Of a DNA stretch of 64,000 nt, positions 35,618-46,860 are shown in pieces. Within the stretch, counting starts at the first letter, position 1. Every line of letters begins with the position of its first letter. The DNA is from Ziziphus jujuba (lineage: Eukaryota > Streptophyta > Magnoliopsida > Rosales > Rhamnaceae), in NCBI RefSeq assembly GCF_031755915.1, contig NC_083386.1:22553001-22617000 (forward strand), in the 5' to 3' direction. The notes under the pieces were generated by a model, which saw only the letters and a program-made list of their open reading frames with translations, had not been told where the DNA came from and made no database searches. The position numbers and the translations under genes are program-made.

Positions 35618-38555
35618 TGTCACGATCCATCTAGGATCCATCTTTGGAACCCTAAACAAATCCTGATCTCATGGAGATCCTATCAGACCGTCCTATGAAA
35701 AATCTGACAACATCTCCCCTAAGGGTAGTACATCCTCCAAAATTTACCTGTACGGAAACACACTCCTATATGATATGCCACCTTATCCCTCCTACCTTAC
35801 TACAATAATTTACACAATTTGCAGCACTTCTATATCAGACTATATAAAAATATATGCACCATAGAAATGAACTAATAAGTAAAATAAACAAAATTATACC
35901 TTTAGATGTTCACGTCTGTCCATACCACCCACTTAGTACCGTATATTTCAAATACATTTCAAATATTATTTTACAAATATACCAATGTGTAATGTAGAAA
36001 GAAAAGTAAAACAATCACCAAATCAACATTAATACTAACCGCGATCATTTTAATAATAAAAAATAATATTAATATAATTTACCTGAAGGCTACCATATTA
36101 CCATACATGCCCAAGGGCTAACATACTTATCCGAAGGTAATCACCTGTCCAAGGGCTATCACACTTGCCCAATGACTATCTTTCTTGCCCCTAGGATGTG
36201 ACACTTGTCCGAAATTCCGTATGATGATAAAAATAATAATAATAATAATTGTAAACAAAATCATGATAAATAATAATAACAATATTAACAATTATATTGA
36301 CAATTAAAACAATTAAGTATAATGTTAAAAAAATCAGATTATAAATAATTAAGATAATCTAATATAAGTAAAATATTATTTTAAAATTAGAAACATATTA
36401 TAAAATATACACTTGTATTGAAAGTACGAACGATACTCTATAATATGCTTTGTGATCCATGATTCCAGCTGTTGTCGGTACTTTACTACCAATCCAGTCC
36501 GGGATGATTGTCTAGATTGGCCATCCGATCCCCCTGGACTCATAGAAAACATAGTTACGAGGCTAGCTCTTTATGGACCATATCGGATCGTCGTCCTGTG
36601 CGGTGTACTACATACAAACATAACATACATATATATATATATAAAGATATTTGATACATATACTATATACCAATCGTGCCCAGCGTTTCAAAGCACCATC
36701 TAACAGAGAGGTTAAAGAGAGATACCGATATACAATCGCGTGGCATCCCACCGCACCGCTACTAACAGACGTCTTGGCCATGGAGGGGAGCAATTGATGC
36801 TCATTGTGCATTATACCCTGCCTACCTTTGGTCCGATGGCAACCACAGGACAACCCTATAAATCAACCTGTGAGCTAATCACATCCATATCCATAACTAC
36901 AGAACACTAATACGTGTATAATGCATCTAAAAACTATAAACTTTTATAGTAATATTCAAATAATAAATCTCGATAAAATAAGATAAAATCAAGTTTATAA
37001 ATAAAATACATAGATAAATAAATTGATTAATTAACATATAAATATGTATTTTGGAAATACTAAATTTTAAATAAATATTTTTCTTCAAATCTATGAAATC
37101 AATTTTCACCAAAATAATATTAAAAAAAATTCTAAAATAATTAAAATCACATAAATGCATTATTTATGCAGCAAAATTTCGACATTTAAAGCAGCAAAAT
37201 TTTAATAAAAATTAAACCATAATTTCATAAAATTAATCTCTTCCACAATAATTCAATTCCATAAATAAGTAATAATTAACACGTAAACATATTTCTTTAT
37301 CAGTAATTTAATGTAATTAATTTCTCAAACCTTCCAATCATTTCATACCAAATATCATTAGCTCCACATACTATTTCAAAATTAATCAAATATATAAAGA
37401 TACAATTTATTCAATTCAACATAATTTAGCATCTTCAATATAAATAACAATTATTTAAATATTAAACAGGCACATTTTTAAGATTAATATATTAAGATAG
37501 TAATATTTTATTCAAAAATAGCATTTTTCAAAATACTTCACCATAATTTGCAAATAAAATACCTAGAAAGCTAATGAGACAAGGAACGTATTTTTAACCT
37601 CTATTGGCTACAACCTCACCGGTGGTGGCCGAGATTTGACTGGGAAGTTTCGATCAAGCTTCCTCTCCACATTTCTCACAAATGGTTGAGAATTTGAGCA
37701 AATGGATGTCATTTTTTAAACCAGGGGGCCGAAATCTAGGGGGGAGGACCAACTATAAGACCGGTGGCCGTCGAAAAACTGACCAACTAGCATCACGCCG
37801 GCTGCTGACTTTGGGCGCCGATCCCGATGCATCTATCGGCCAACTGGCCGGCGATTCCACTCCCGGGCTCGTCCAGCTGTGGGTCACCATGCCATCTGAC
37901 ACGTGTGTCTGTGCAACGGCTGGAAGGGATGCAGATAAAGAGAGGGACCGATGAGGGGAAAGAGAAAGGAAGAAGAAGAATAAGGAAGGAGAAGAAGGGC
38001 TGTGGATGTTTTTCCCACATGGGGAAAAGAAAGAAAGAAAAAGAAAAAGAAAAGGAAAATGGAAAATAAATAAATAAATAAAATAATATTAAAAAAATAA
38101 ACTATAATATAATAATGTAATATAATATAATTATATTTTAATAAGATGGCATGTGCACTTTCTGAACATGACATGTGATATATATCAATTGGTGACACGC
38201 GGGCGTAATTTAAAGGCTCCTTTAAATACTTACTGTTTAGTAAAATCAATCTTAGAAAAAATGAATACGACTTCACATATCTGTAACTTCTTAACCGTAG
38301 GTCTCAATTAAGCATACCGCCAGTTCATGAACTTGTATCGACGACTGATCTCAATTTGTTTTGCTCATAACTTTTAAATTGTAAATCCGTTTTCGACGTG
38401 CTACTAGTCTATGGACTCGGATCGATGCGTACTTCGCAATGGTGTCTCGGTTAACTTAGAATTTTATCCAAATAAAAAAGTCAAAGTTTGATCATTCTCG
38501 GTCAACGACGGTTAACTTGAGAAATTTCCGATGTACTTCATGATGGAGTGTTACA
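35618..38555 (-). mobile_element. Solo LTR, about 2.9 kb, minus orientation
   Basis: On the plus strand it starts TGTCACGATCCATC and ends GGAGTGTTACA; on the minus strand this reads TGTAACACTCC ... GATGGATCGTGACA, matching the ends of 30388-33469. The insertion lies in a TA-rich site, so the flanks (ATATA / TATAT) are uninformative. It holds a short tandem array of about 24-bp units at 36085-36215 (CCAAGGGCTATCACACTTG type). No gag or pol is seen. Frames such as 37682-37954 overlap others and lie in the GC-rich leader-like part. Confidence 0.72.
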
Positions 38556-40757
38556 TATATGTACATATATCATAAATATTGGCAAAAAATATCTTAGTTT
38601 ATAATGAAATTATTTTCTAATAATATATATTTGATAAATAGTTGCAAAAATCATCTTGCTTTTTAATTGAAACTATAATTTTCTTTCGTGCAATATACCC
38701 TGTTACAGACTCTCCTGTAATTAAAATAACTTAATTATAGGGAATCAAATGAACATAAATTTTGTTATTATAAGATTAAATCATTTCGATTTTACAAAGA
38801 AAAACATATAAATTTAAATCATTTCGATTTTATAAAGAAAAACACATATGTTACATTATTATGGTATTTTAATTTAAATATAAATTAAATCATTTATACG
38901 AAAAACATATAAATTTAAACCATTTCGATTTTAATTTTTCCAACATCTATTTTGACAGGGGATGTGGAATGAATGCATGAAAAGGCGCGACGAGAGGGAC
39001 ATTTTCTATGGAGGAAAATGGGGACTAGTCAATTGTCAATATTGACTTATATAGGTTTGTGAGAGGACAGAAGAAATAGGTGAAGTATGAATAAATCTTT
39101 TCTACAGAAGTCAGAAGAGGTTGGCAAATTGTTTACACCACAAATACATAGAAACTTCTAATTTTTAATATTCCATAGTTCTGTGGACTACACAGCTGTG
39201 TTGAAGGGTTTTTGTCCTTTCTAATTGTTCATATATGAAGTAGTTTACATGTTTTTAAAGCACACGGCAGATGAATAATATAAAAATAATAATATTTATA
39301 ATAATCTTAATATGTATGTTACTTATCTGGACGAAATAAAAATGAAATAAAATTAATTAATGACGTGAAATATAGTTTACAAGGTAATTGATTAATCCCA
39401 GATTGCATAAATAATCATCTGCAATCTTTTGTATATATCTACATTTCTCTCTCTCTCTCTTTTTTTTTTTTTTCCATATATATATATATATATATTCAGA
39501 AAATAAAGTCTGATCTAAGCCATTTCCGCATTCCAAACAATATCCCCAAGTGTTTATCGGATGCGTGGATACGTGATTACTTCAATTTTTACTCAATTTT
39601 CATATAACACACTAATATACAGTCATATCGGGTTTTTAATTTCTCTTATCCTCTTAATTTCTTTTCTTGCTTATCCTATCCTATATATAATGTTGTTTTT
39701 CCCGCGTAGTTTGCACGTCAACTAATTTTATTCATCCAACAATAATAATAATCATTTATAATAATTTTTTTCATAATTCAATGTGGGTCAATAGCTTTTA
39801 ATTGAGTATTTGACCATAATAATAATAATTAATTAATTTTAATAAACTAATTTTATTTTCAAAAAGGGCTTAAAAAAAACTTTGTAGTATTATAATTTTA
39901 GTAATTAATTGCAATTCTCCGTAGAGCTTCCTCGATCGAGCCACTTGGAATGGGACAGCCAGAAAAGCACAGCTTAGTTAGGTCCATTGCTTCCATGGAT
40001 TCAAGTTACCCTACTAGCATAAATAAATAAATAAATAAGGCTAGTTTCTGTTGTATCGAGTGGGAGAAAATCTTTCATCAATGATTTTGTTTAAATTTTA
40101 TCTAAAATTGATCTTCAACGAGAAAAGACAGATGCGGATCCTCTGTCCTCCCAATGAAGATTATTGAGATATTGCCTGTTCACCTTATCTTTTTACTGTT
40201 ATTCTTCATTGTTCTTTCTTTTTTATGCTTTTTTTTTAAAAAAAAAAAAGAAAAAAAAAGGAGAAATTTAATTTTCTTTGTTTTAAAAAGTATGCCAAAA
40301 AGACTTTTTTTTTTTTTTTTAATCGATTCAAATAAGATGATTGATTGAGAGTGTATAGGCGGTGGTTGGGTAGTCTAATAAGGGCAACAACGTGCGTCTT
40401 GATCAAAAAATTAACTAACTGAGACGGGACGTATGCATATATAATTGAGACAGGCAAGATATAAGATGACTAATTTAATGGAAAAAGTAAATTTTTGGTG
40501 AATTTTTTTTTGGGTGAATAATGGGAAAAGTAAATTATATCATAACAATAAAGTTTTACATTATCTGATTGATTTCTTAATAGAAGATTCCAACACGAAC
40601 AGGCGCACAAATAAAAACACAGTGTCTTGAGCCAAAACAGCAAAGACAGACATGATCATTTATTTAACGATTAATTTAAGCACATATATTCTTCTTGTGT
40701 GGTATAGCTATATATAGCTAGCTAGGTCCATCCATGTTATTCCGGGAAATGTTTTGG
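38556..40757. repeat. Mosaic duplicated spacer left of the LTP-like gene
   Basis: 38940-39180 matches 44858-45095 (GGGACTAGTCAATTGTCAATATTGAC; TTTCTACAGAAGT). 39265-39425 matches 46625-46775 (ATTGCATAAATAATCATCTGCA / ATTGCATTAATAATCATCTGCA). 39495-39730 matches 29505-29765. Neighbouring blocks that match separate places show more than one duplication or deletion. No gene found. Confidence 0.6.
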
Positions 40758-40958
40758 TCAAGGAGTAGTCACACCTGCGAAGATAAAGAAAACTTGTCCA
40801 GTAAAAAAAATATATATATATATATATTATATAGGTGGCAACAAAGATTAGAAGAATTAATCATGGCCGCTCATGGTATCTAAAGTCGTACGTCGTCATA
40901 CAAGTCAAATATGAAGTCAATTTGGTGTGTTTGTGTGTGTGTGTGTGTGTGCGTGTGC

Positions 40959-41005
<47 letters not shown>

Positions 41006-41382
41006 ACATCAAAGTACAACAGGAATGGGGAAGATCTAGGGGATAGGGAAAAAAGAAAAAAAAAGGTAATTCTAATTTCTAATGTAAAAGGTACAAGCAA
41101 ATCGAACGTAAAAACCTTTAATGTGGAAATTATTTCATAAAAATACAATTAAAAATTCACCATATTTTATATGTTAAAATATTCGTTTGAATAGACATAA
41201 AATGTAACAGTATTTCTGCTATACGATAGACGTAACAAGTCCAAAAAATCATTAAAAACTATTACGATAAGTTTTTTGCTAATAACTATTACGACAGGTT
41301 GAAAGAACAAAACTAAATAAATAAATAAATAAGTACTAAAAATTATTATATAAACCAAAGCTCAAAATCAAACGAATTTTGG

Positions 41383-41413
<31 letters not shown>

Positions 41414-41761
41414 CTCACTGCCGCATTTGAAGTGGTGAGGAACAGTACGTCCACATCCTTCAATCTGCGTAATGATTTTTTGGACATCGATAAGATTAGC
41501 AAGCTTTGGGGTTACCAGAGGGCAAACACACTCCACATGAGTAACCCTAACTCGCTGACAACAGCTTGGAGATGGATTACTACCAAATATCATAGCTTTG
41601 CATTCTTTCACCAGAAGATCTTTCTCTTGCTTACACTGGCTTGGACTAGTATTCCCATTTGCCATTGGAATTCTCATCTCCAAAACACCCACAAACACCA
41701 CCAATACCACAATCACCTCCATCATCAATTTCAAACCAAATGATCTACCTGCCCTCTTCAT
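40758..41761 (-). CDS. Lipid-transfer-protein-like (8-cysteine) secreted protein, two exons (L2)
   Basis: Exon 1 is 41761 down to 41419 (114 codons plus one base), then a 644-bp intron with donor GTGAGT and acceptor TTCGCAG, then exon 2, 40774 down to 40758 (17 nt, ending SVTTP and a stop): 119 residues. The N terminus has a hydrophobic stretch (MEVIVVLVVFVGVLE, about residues 14-28), a secretion signal probably cleaved near residues 33-36. The mature part has the full eight-cysteine pattern of the plant LTP / 2S albumin superfamily: C-X10-C-X12-CC-X9-C-V-C-X22-C-X9-C. These proteins bind lipids in the apoplast, but the ligand is unknown. The spacing is nearer to LTP types IV/VI (DIR1-like) than to type I. 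An intron a few codons before the stop is common in LTP genes. The start is the first ATG after a TATA box at 41874-41881. It is the only intact member of three copies. Confidence 0.85.
40925..41000. repeat. GT microsatellite inside the LTP-like gene intron
   Basis: About 76 bases of GT repeats with a few GC interruptions, wholly within the intron of the minus-strand gene (AC repeats in the transcript). Confidence 0.9.
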
Positions 41762-41873
41762 TTTTCACCAAGACTTTACTTTTATCTTATTTTCTTACTT
41801 TCTCTCTTTTTTTCTTTTCCTTCCTCTTCTTTCTTCTTTTGCTATGTTAAACTTTAGGCTTTGGCTATACCCC

Positions 41874-41881
41874 TTTATATA
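41874..41881 (-). promoter_or_regulatory. TATA box of the LTP-like gene
   Basis: TATATAAA on the minus strand, 113-120 bp upstream of the ATG. It predicts a start near 41845 and an ~85-nt A/G-rich leader. The broken copy L3 keeps the same sequence context (CTATATAAAGG) at 58346-58353, so the core promoter is conserved between paralogues. Confidence 0.65.
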
Positions 41882-41889
41882 GACGGATC

Positions 41890-44800
41890 GATATCTATGA
41901 ATAAATGGCGTAATTCATGCTTGATTTATTTACTTTTTCAAAAAAAATAAACATATATAGTTAATAAGTATTTTAGCATTTAAATAGTCTTGTTTTCATG
42001 AAATTGAAGTTTTATTATATATTCTATCACCCCAAAATTCAAGGGGGAGACGAATGCGTATGCAGATGGCTAGTGTTCAGACTTGACTTATTTGATGGTT
42101 TAATTAGCTATCGAAGTTTTTTTTAAATAAAATTAGTTGGATTTTAATATTTTTAATTTTTAAGATTTTTTAATATAAGTTTTTAAATTTTTTTAATTTT
42201 AAAATTTTAGATTTTTAATTTTTTTAATTTTTTTAATTTGTTATAAGTTGCTCCCATTTAACTGAGAGAATTGATATTAAAAGGCATCAAAATTTCACAT
42301 TAAAACATATTAAAATGTAAAATTTTAAAAATCTATATATTTAGTAACTTTTTAATTTGAATTTAATATAATTTATTATTAATTACATAATTTACACCAA
42401 CTTTAAAAAAAAAATGAAATCTAAGTACAAAATATTAAAAATAATATTAATATTTTGTATTTTAGTTTATTTTAATTTGAAAGTTAATACAATTTAATAT
42501 CAATTATATAAGACAGCTGTTAAATATCATAATAAAAAATCAAATAAGGTTCAAACTATAACAAATTATAATATGAAACCTTAATTGTTGAGTTCAAAAT
42601 TAGAGTGTTAAAATTATAAAACTCTAAAAATTAAAAGTATCAAAATGTAATTACTAAAAAGTAATTATCCTATTAAATTTATATATTACCCACCAAGTTA
42701 CCTCACAATTTCCTTAGCACCATAGCCTACTTTAAGGAGCAAATTATGGATGACAATTTTAATTTATGACATTTAGTTTTATTTTTATTTTTCAATATTA
42801 AAAATCTAATATAGAAAAAATAAATCCTTTAATTATAACCAATTAAATTGGTACAATATATGTAAATCTCGATGGAATTTTCTTTAAAAAATAAAAATTT
42901 TATGATTTTCTTTTTTTGGCCCCACTTTCTATCATGCCACATGAAAGTAAGCTACATGTATGAAAACCAGTGTACAACAAATACAAAAATAACTTAATTA
43001 AAATATAATTTTCTTGTTTTATGTTATATGCCTGGCTACAGAGTCTCCTGTAATTAATTGGGATCTTATATCTCCACTCTTATCCAATTAATAATAGAAT
43101 TGCACCTTTTGTTAAAAAGCAGTTATTATTATTATTATTATTAAATTTCCTTTAATTTATTTCTTTGTTATATTTATAAGTAAGGTGGTATCCAACAGCA
43201 ACATCATTGATATTTGATAAATAGGGATAGGAAAAAAAAAAAAAGAAAGACACAAAAGATTCGGACTTATCTATTAACATTGAAGCTAATCCAGTAAGCT
43301 TCTTTCCTTATATGTATGTGTGCCTATAAAATGTTTGTAGGTACACTTAACTTCCCTTACCAGAAAAGGGGGAAAAAATATAATAACGAAAAAAGTATCG
43401 GAACAACTCGATTGCTGATCCAATTAATTAATTTATTTTGTTTGCCACTAGGAGCAATGAACATCCTAGTCTCTAGCCATCCAAGAGATAGATTTTATGG
43501 TAATTAATTTTAAAGGGTTTAGCATATTTCAATCCCGAACTAGCCCTTATAATCCTAAATAAAGCACAGGTGAGGAAACGATGTCAGACTTGTGCATGAT
43601 AGCTTTCTCAATTTCAAGCAATCAAAGAAAAAAAAAAAGGATCAATTAAAAAAGTAGTCAATTTTTTTAATTTTTAAACTTTTAACTATTTAATGTGAGT
43701 GTCAATAAAAGAATTAGATTAATATGAAATAAATTATAAATTCAAGATTTGATGTTGAATCTTTTTAATCAAGAGTATTTAAATGTAAAATTGGATCAAA
43801 ATGTAGGTATAATTAATCTTTTAATATTTTTTCAAAAAGCAAAATTATTTATTATTTATTATTTTATTATATATATATATAATTTTTTGTTTTAATAAAA
43901 GTATAGTTTAATCTAGCTTAGATAGCTAGTGATGAATTTAAATATTAACACATAAATTGTAAAGATTTTCCTCCATTTTCATATTTCAAATTCACAAATT
44001 CTCTAATACAGAGGTGGATGATTTATCATTTAACCAACTTCACTTAACAACTAATGAGTTTAAATATAATGCATGCAGCAAACAAAACAACATGACAAAT
44101 CCTCTTAAAATTAATAGAACCTCAATATTATATATAGTCCGCAGACGCTAACAAGATAGCAACCTTAATTATTTGGAGTTCTAAATATCAAATACATGCA
44201 TCAATAATAATTCATGGAGACCAACACCAAGACTTTAGCAAAAATGAGTTAGCATGCGTTGCGACCTCGGGGTCTCCTGCCTCCTGTACCTCACGGATCC
44301 CAATCCCATATAAACCATAAACGATTATATTCATGAAGACCAAGACCAACTACTTAGCAAAAATGAGTTGCGACCGACCTCGAGGTCTCTTGAGTCTTCC
44401 CTGCTTTACCAAACGTATGGGTCCCCCAGAGGAATTTTCTCTTTCCAATCTTATCACTTTCTTCATTACTTTCATCTTATACATTTTTTTCATAAATCAA
44501 TAGTGAGAAAAATCAATTTTCTATTTAAAAAATAAAGGTTGCAAGGGTAGACGTTAGCTTGCCTTTGCAATGATGAACTGTGGACCACCTACACCATCCT
44601 TGCCAATCTGCAAATAATTTTTTTTTTTTTTCCCCCTAAAATTTCACATGTATGATAGTGTCCTTTGATCCAAAGACTAAAGACTGGAACCTTTACAAAG
44701 GAAAACCAATTTAATCTCGAATGAAATATTCATATATATATATATATATATTTTATGAAATTCATGTTATATTCAATGTTCCAATTGACACGATGATACT

Positions 44801-45520
44801 ACCGATTAATAATAGTTATACAATATTTTTGGACTAGAAATGCATTTTTTAATTTTTCCAACATCTAGTTTTAGACATGGAATACGGAAAAATTAATTAT
44901 ATGGAAAGTTGCGGAAAAGTGACAATTTTCTATCAAAGGATTTGGGAACTAGTCAATTGTCAATATTGACTATATAAATTTAGGTTGTGAAAGGGAAGAA
45001 AAAAATAGGTGATGTAGGAATGAATTTTTTCTACAGAAGTTAGAAGAGCTTGGCTAGCTGTTTACACCATAAATACATAGACACTTCTAATTTTAAAAAT
45101 CTTAATTATTAATTTATTTTATCTTTAATTAATTTTTTTATGAAAAAATATAATTTGCTAAGATTCTTAAATGATCAACTTATATATTAATAGAATCTAT
45201 ATATTATATATGACAATTTAAATAGTTATTATTAAATGATTCGTTTGAAATTTTATTATAAAAAAATTATAAAATTAAATATCGCATTTAAATTTACCAT
45301 ATAAAAATTAGTGATGGACACCAATTATGATAAATAGTAAAACACATTTTCATGAGCCTGTTTTATTTATTCCTGGTTCCATGTAGCTATATATTCCATG
45401 GTTCTGAAGGATTTTTCCTTCTTATATACAGTAAAACCTCGATAAATCTTGTTAAATGAATAAAATTGTTCAGTTTTAATTCCGAATCGAACCGATGTAT
45501 TAAATGAATAAGAAAAGTTT
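41890..45520. repeat. Intergenic spacer right of the LTP-like gene, with duplicated blocks
   Basis: No gene found. 42805-42980 matches 29985-30135, 44040-44250 matches 33950-34160, and 44858-45095 matches 38940-39180. The rest is AT-rich with TA, AAT and homopolymer runs. Within it, 44208-44300 and 44330-44430 are an imperfect local tandem duplication (ATTCATGGAGACCAA / ATTCATGAAGACCAA, each followed by AGCAAAAATGAGTT and GACCTCG.GGTCTC). Confidence 0.55.
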
Positions 45521-45575
45521 TCATTTCTCTCTGTAAGATTAGTAGCAGAGAGGGCAGTTCACACCCCCTTTGGTG

Positions 45576-45830
45576 ATGAATCCCACCATTGAAGGTCAAG
45601 CTCCTCCACCGCCATCGTCGATTCCACCTCTGCCTCTGCAATCGCCTCAGCCCTACCATCCATCCACCTTCTGCAACCGATACCCAGAAGAGCAGTTCAC
45701 CAGTTTCTGCCCCTTATGTCTCTACGAGTGCCTTGTCCTGCTCAATCACTCCTCGTCTACTTCGTTTTCTTTCTCTTCTTGAAAACCCCCACCACCCCCA
45801 CCGCCGCTGCTTAATGCAACTAAGTACATG
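45576..45830 (+). pseudogene. OCTOPUS-like (DUF740/UPF0503) N-terminal fragment, copy 2
   Basis: The ATG at 45576 leads the same Pro/Ser-rich start and cysteine block as copy 1 (CNRYPEEQFTSFCPLCLYEC), ending at TGA 45780-45782 at the same codon as in copy 1. The second cysteine pair is kept but the Pro-Ser between Phe-Cys and Leu is changed to Pro-Leu. Bases upstream (45530-45575) match 3815-3858, so part of the leader was duplicated too. The frame after the stop still encodes KPPPPPPP. No remaining body of the gene follows. Its position left of the duplicated spacer parallels copy 1. Confidence 0.62.
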
Positions 45831-46152
45831 TGAATTTGATTAATTTTAATGGAAAAAAAAAACATCCAAGGCATTGTGAAGATGGACTGAGAGAGCCAAA
45901 GAGGGTATGAACTTAGGGATTGAGTTTTTTTTTTTTTTTTTTTTTTCCCAACTGGGTGTTTGGAAGGAGGAATTTTTTATACGTGCTTTTTGAGGTTGGC
46001 TTGTTTTCTTCTTCTGCGTGATATAAAAAAGATAAGAGAAGATGATGTTGATTTTGTATATGAGGTGTTTTGGAATATGGTGATTGAATGTGTTTAAGAG
46101 CTTGAAATTGGAAGCTTTCAGTTTAATTCTTGCAACTTATAGATTCAACCCC

Positions 46153-46183
<31 letters not shown>

Positions 46184-46781
46184 GGGTGGGGGAGGGTGGG
46201 GTTTGATTTTGGAATGAATTTATTGAGCATGGAATTCCAAGTAAATTTCATTTTGCCTGGTTGAGCTTCGAAAACCACGGCAATTATTTTTTTTTACATT
46301 TTATTTTTATTTTTTTATACGTAATTGCAAAAATTAAAAAAAAAATATTGAAAATCATGTGTGTTTCACATACATGATCCTTTTTAATAGAATCCTTAAA
46401 AAATTAACAAATTTGAAACCAGCAAGTATCTGATATTAATTTTTTTTTTTCAACACTCCAAAATGAAAATTTTGTGAAATAAGAAATATTAAAGTACATT
46501 TTGACCTTTAACATATATATGCATTTTGGCCTTTAGTAATATATATATGGATTGATGTAGCCCATTTGATATCTTCGTATCCGAGAATCAACAAATTCAA
46601 CTCCACATTGTATATATATATATATATATATAAATGAATAATATAAAATAATAATATTTATAATAATGTTAACATGTTACTTATCTTGTAAAAACAAAGT
46701 GTAAAAAAGACCATGTCATTGACGTGAAGTAGAGTTTGCAAAGAAATTACGAGATTGCATTAATAATCATCTGCAGTCTTT

Positions 46782-46812
<31 letters not shown>

Positions 46813-46860
46813 ATAATATATATATATATATATATACCTTTATCTTTTACATATAAACCT
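45831..46860. other. Spacer, partly duplicated
   Basis: 45870-46220 matches 4210-4910 with a ~350-bp deletion near 46110. 46625-46860 matches 39265-39425 and 16845-16960. No gene found. TG/TA microsatellites at 46783-46836. Confidence 0.5.

Noticed and set aside
37682..38276. Frames of 80-130 residues near 37.7-38.3 kb
   Set aside because: Part of the third LTR copy; driven by purine-rich low-complexity sequence on one strand.
41336..41418. Extension of the LTP-like frame through a run of phenylalanines
   Set aside because: This is the intron after GTGAGT. The 17-nt exon at 40758-40774 joins in phase and is conserved in the two paralogues.
41432..41882. Plus-strand frames over the LTP-like gene
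   Set aside because: Antisense to exon 1, with no family features; the minus strand has signal peptide, eight cysteines, splice sites and a TATA box.
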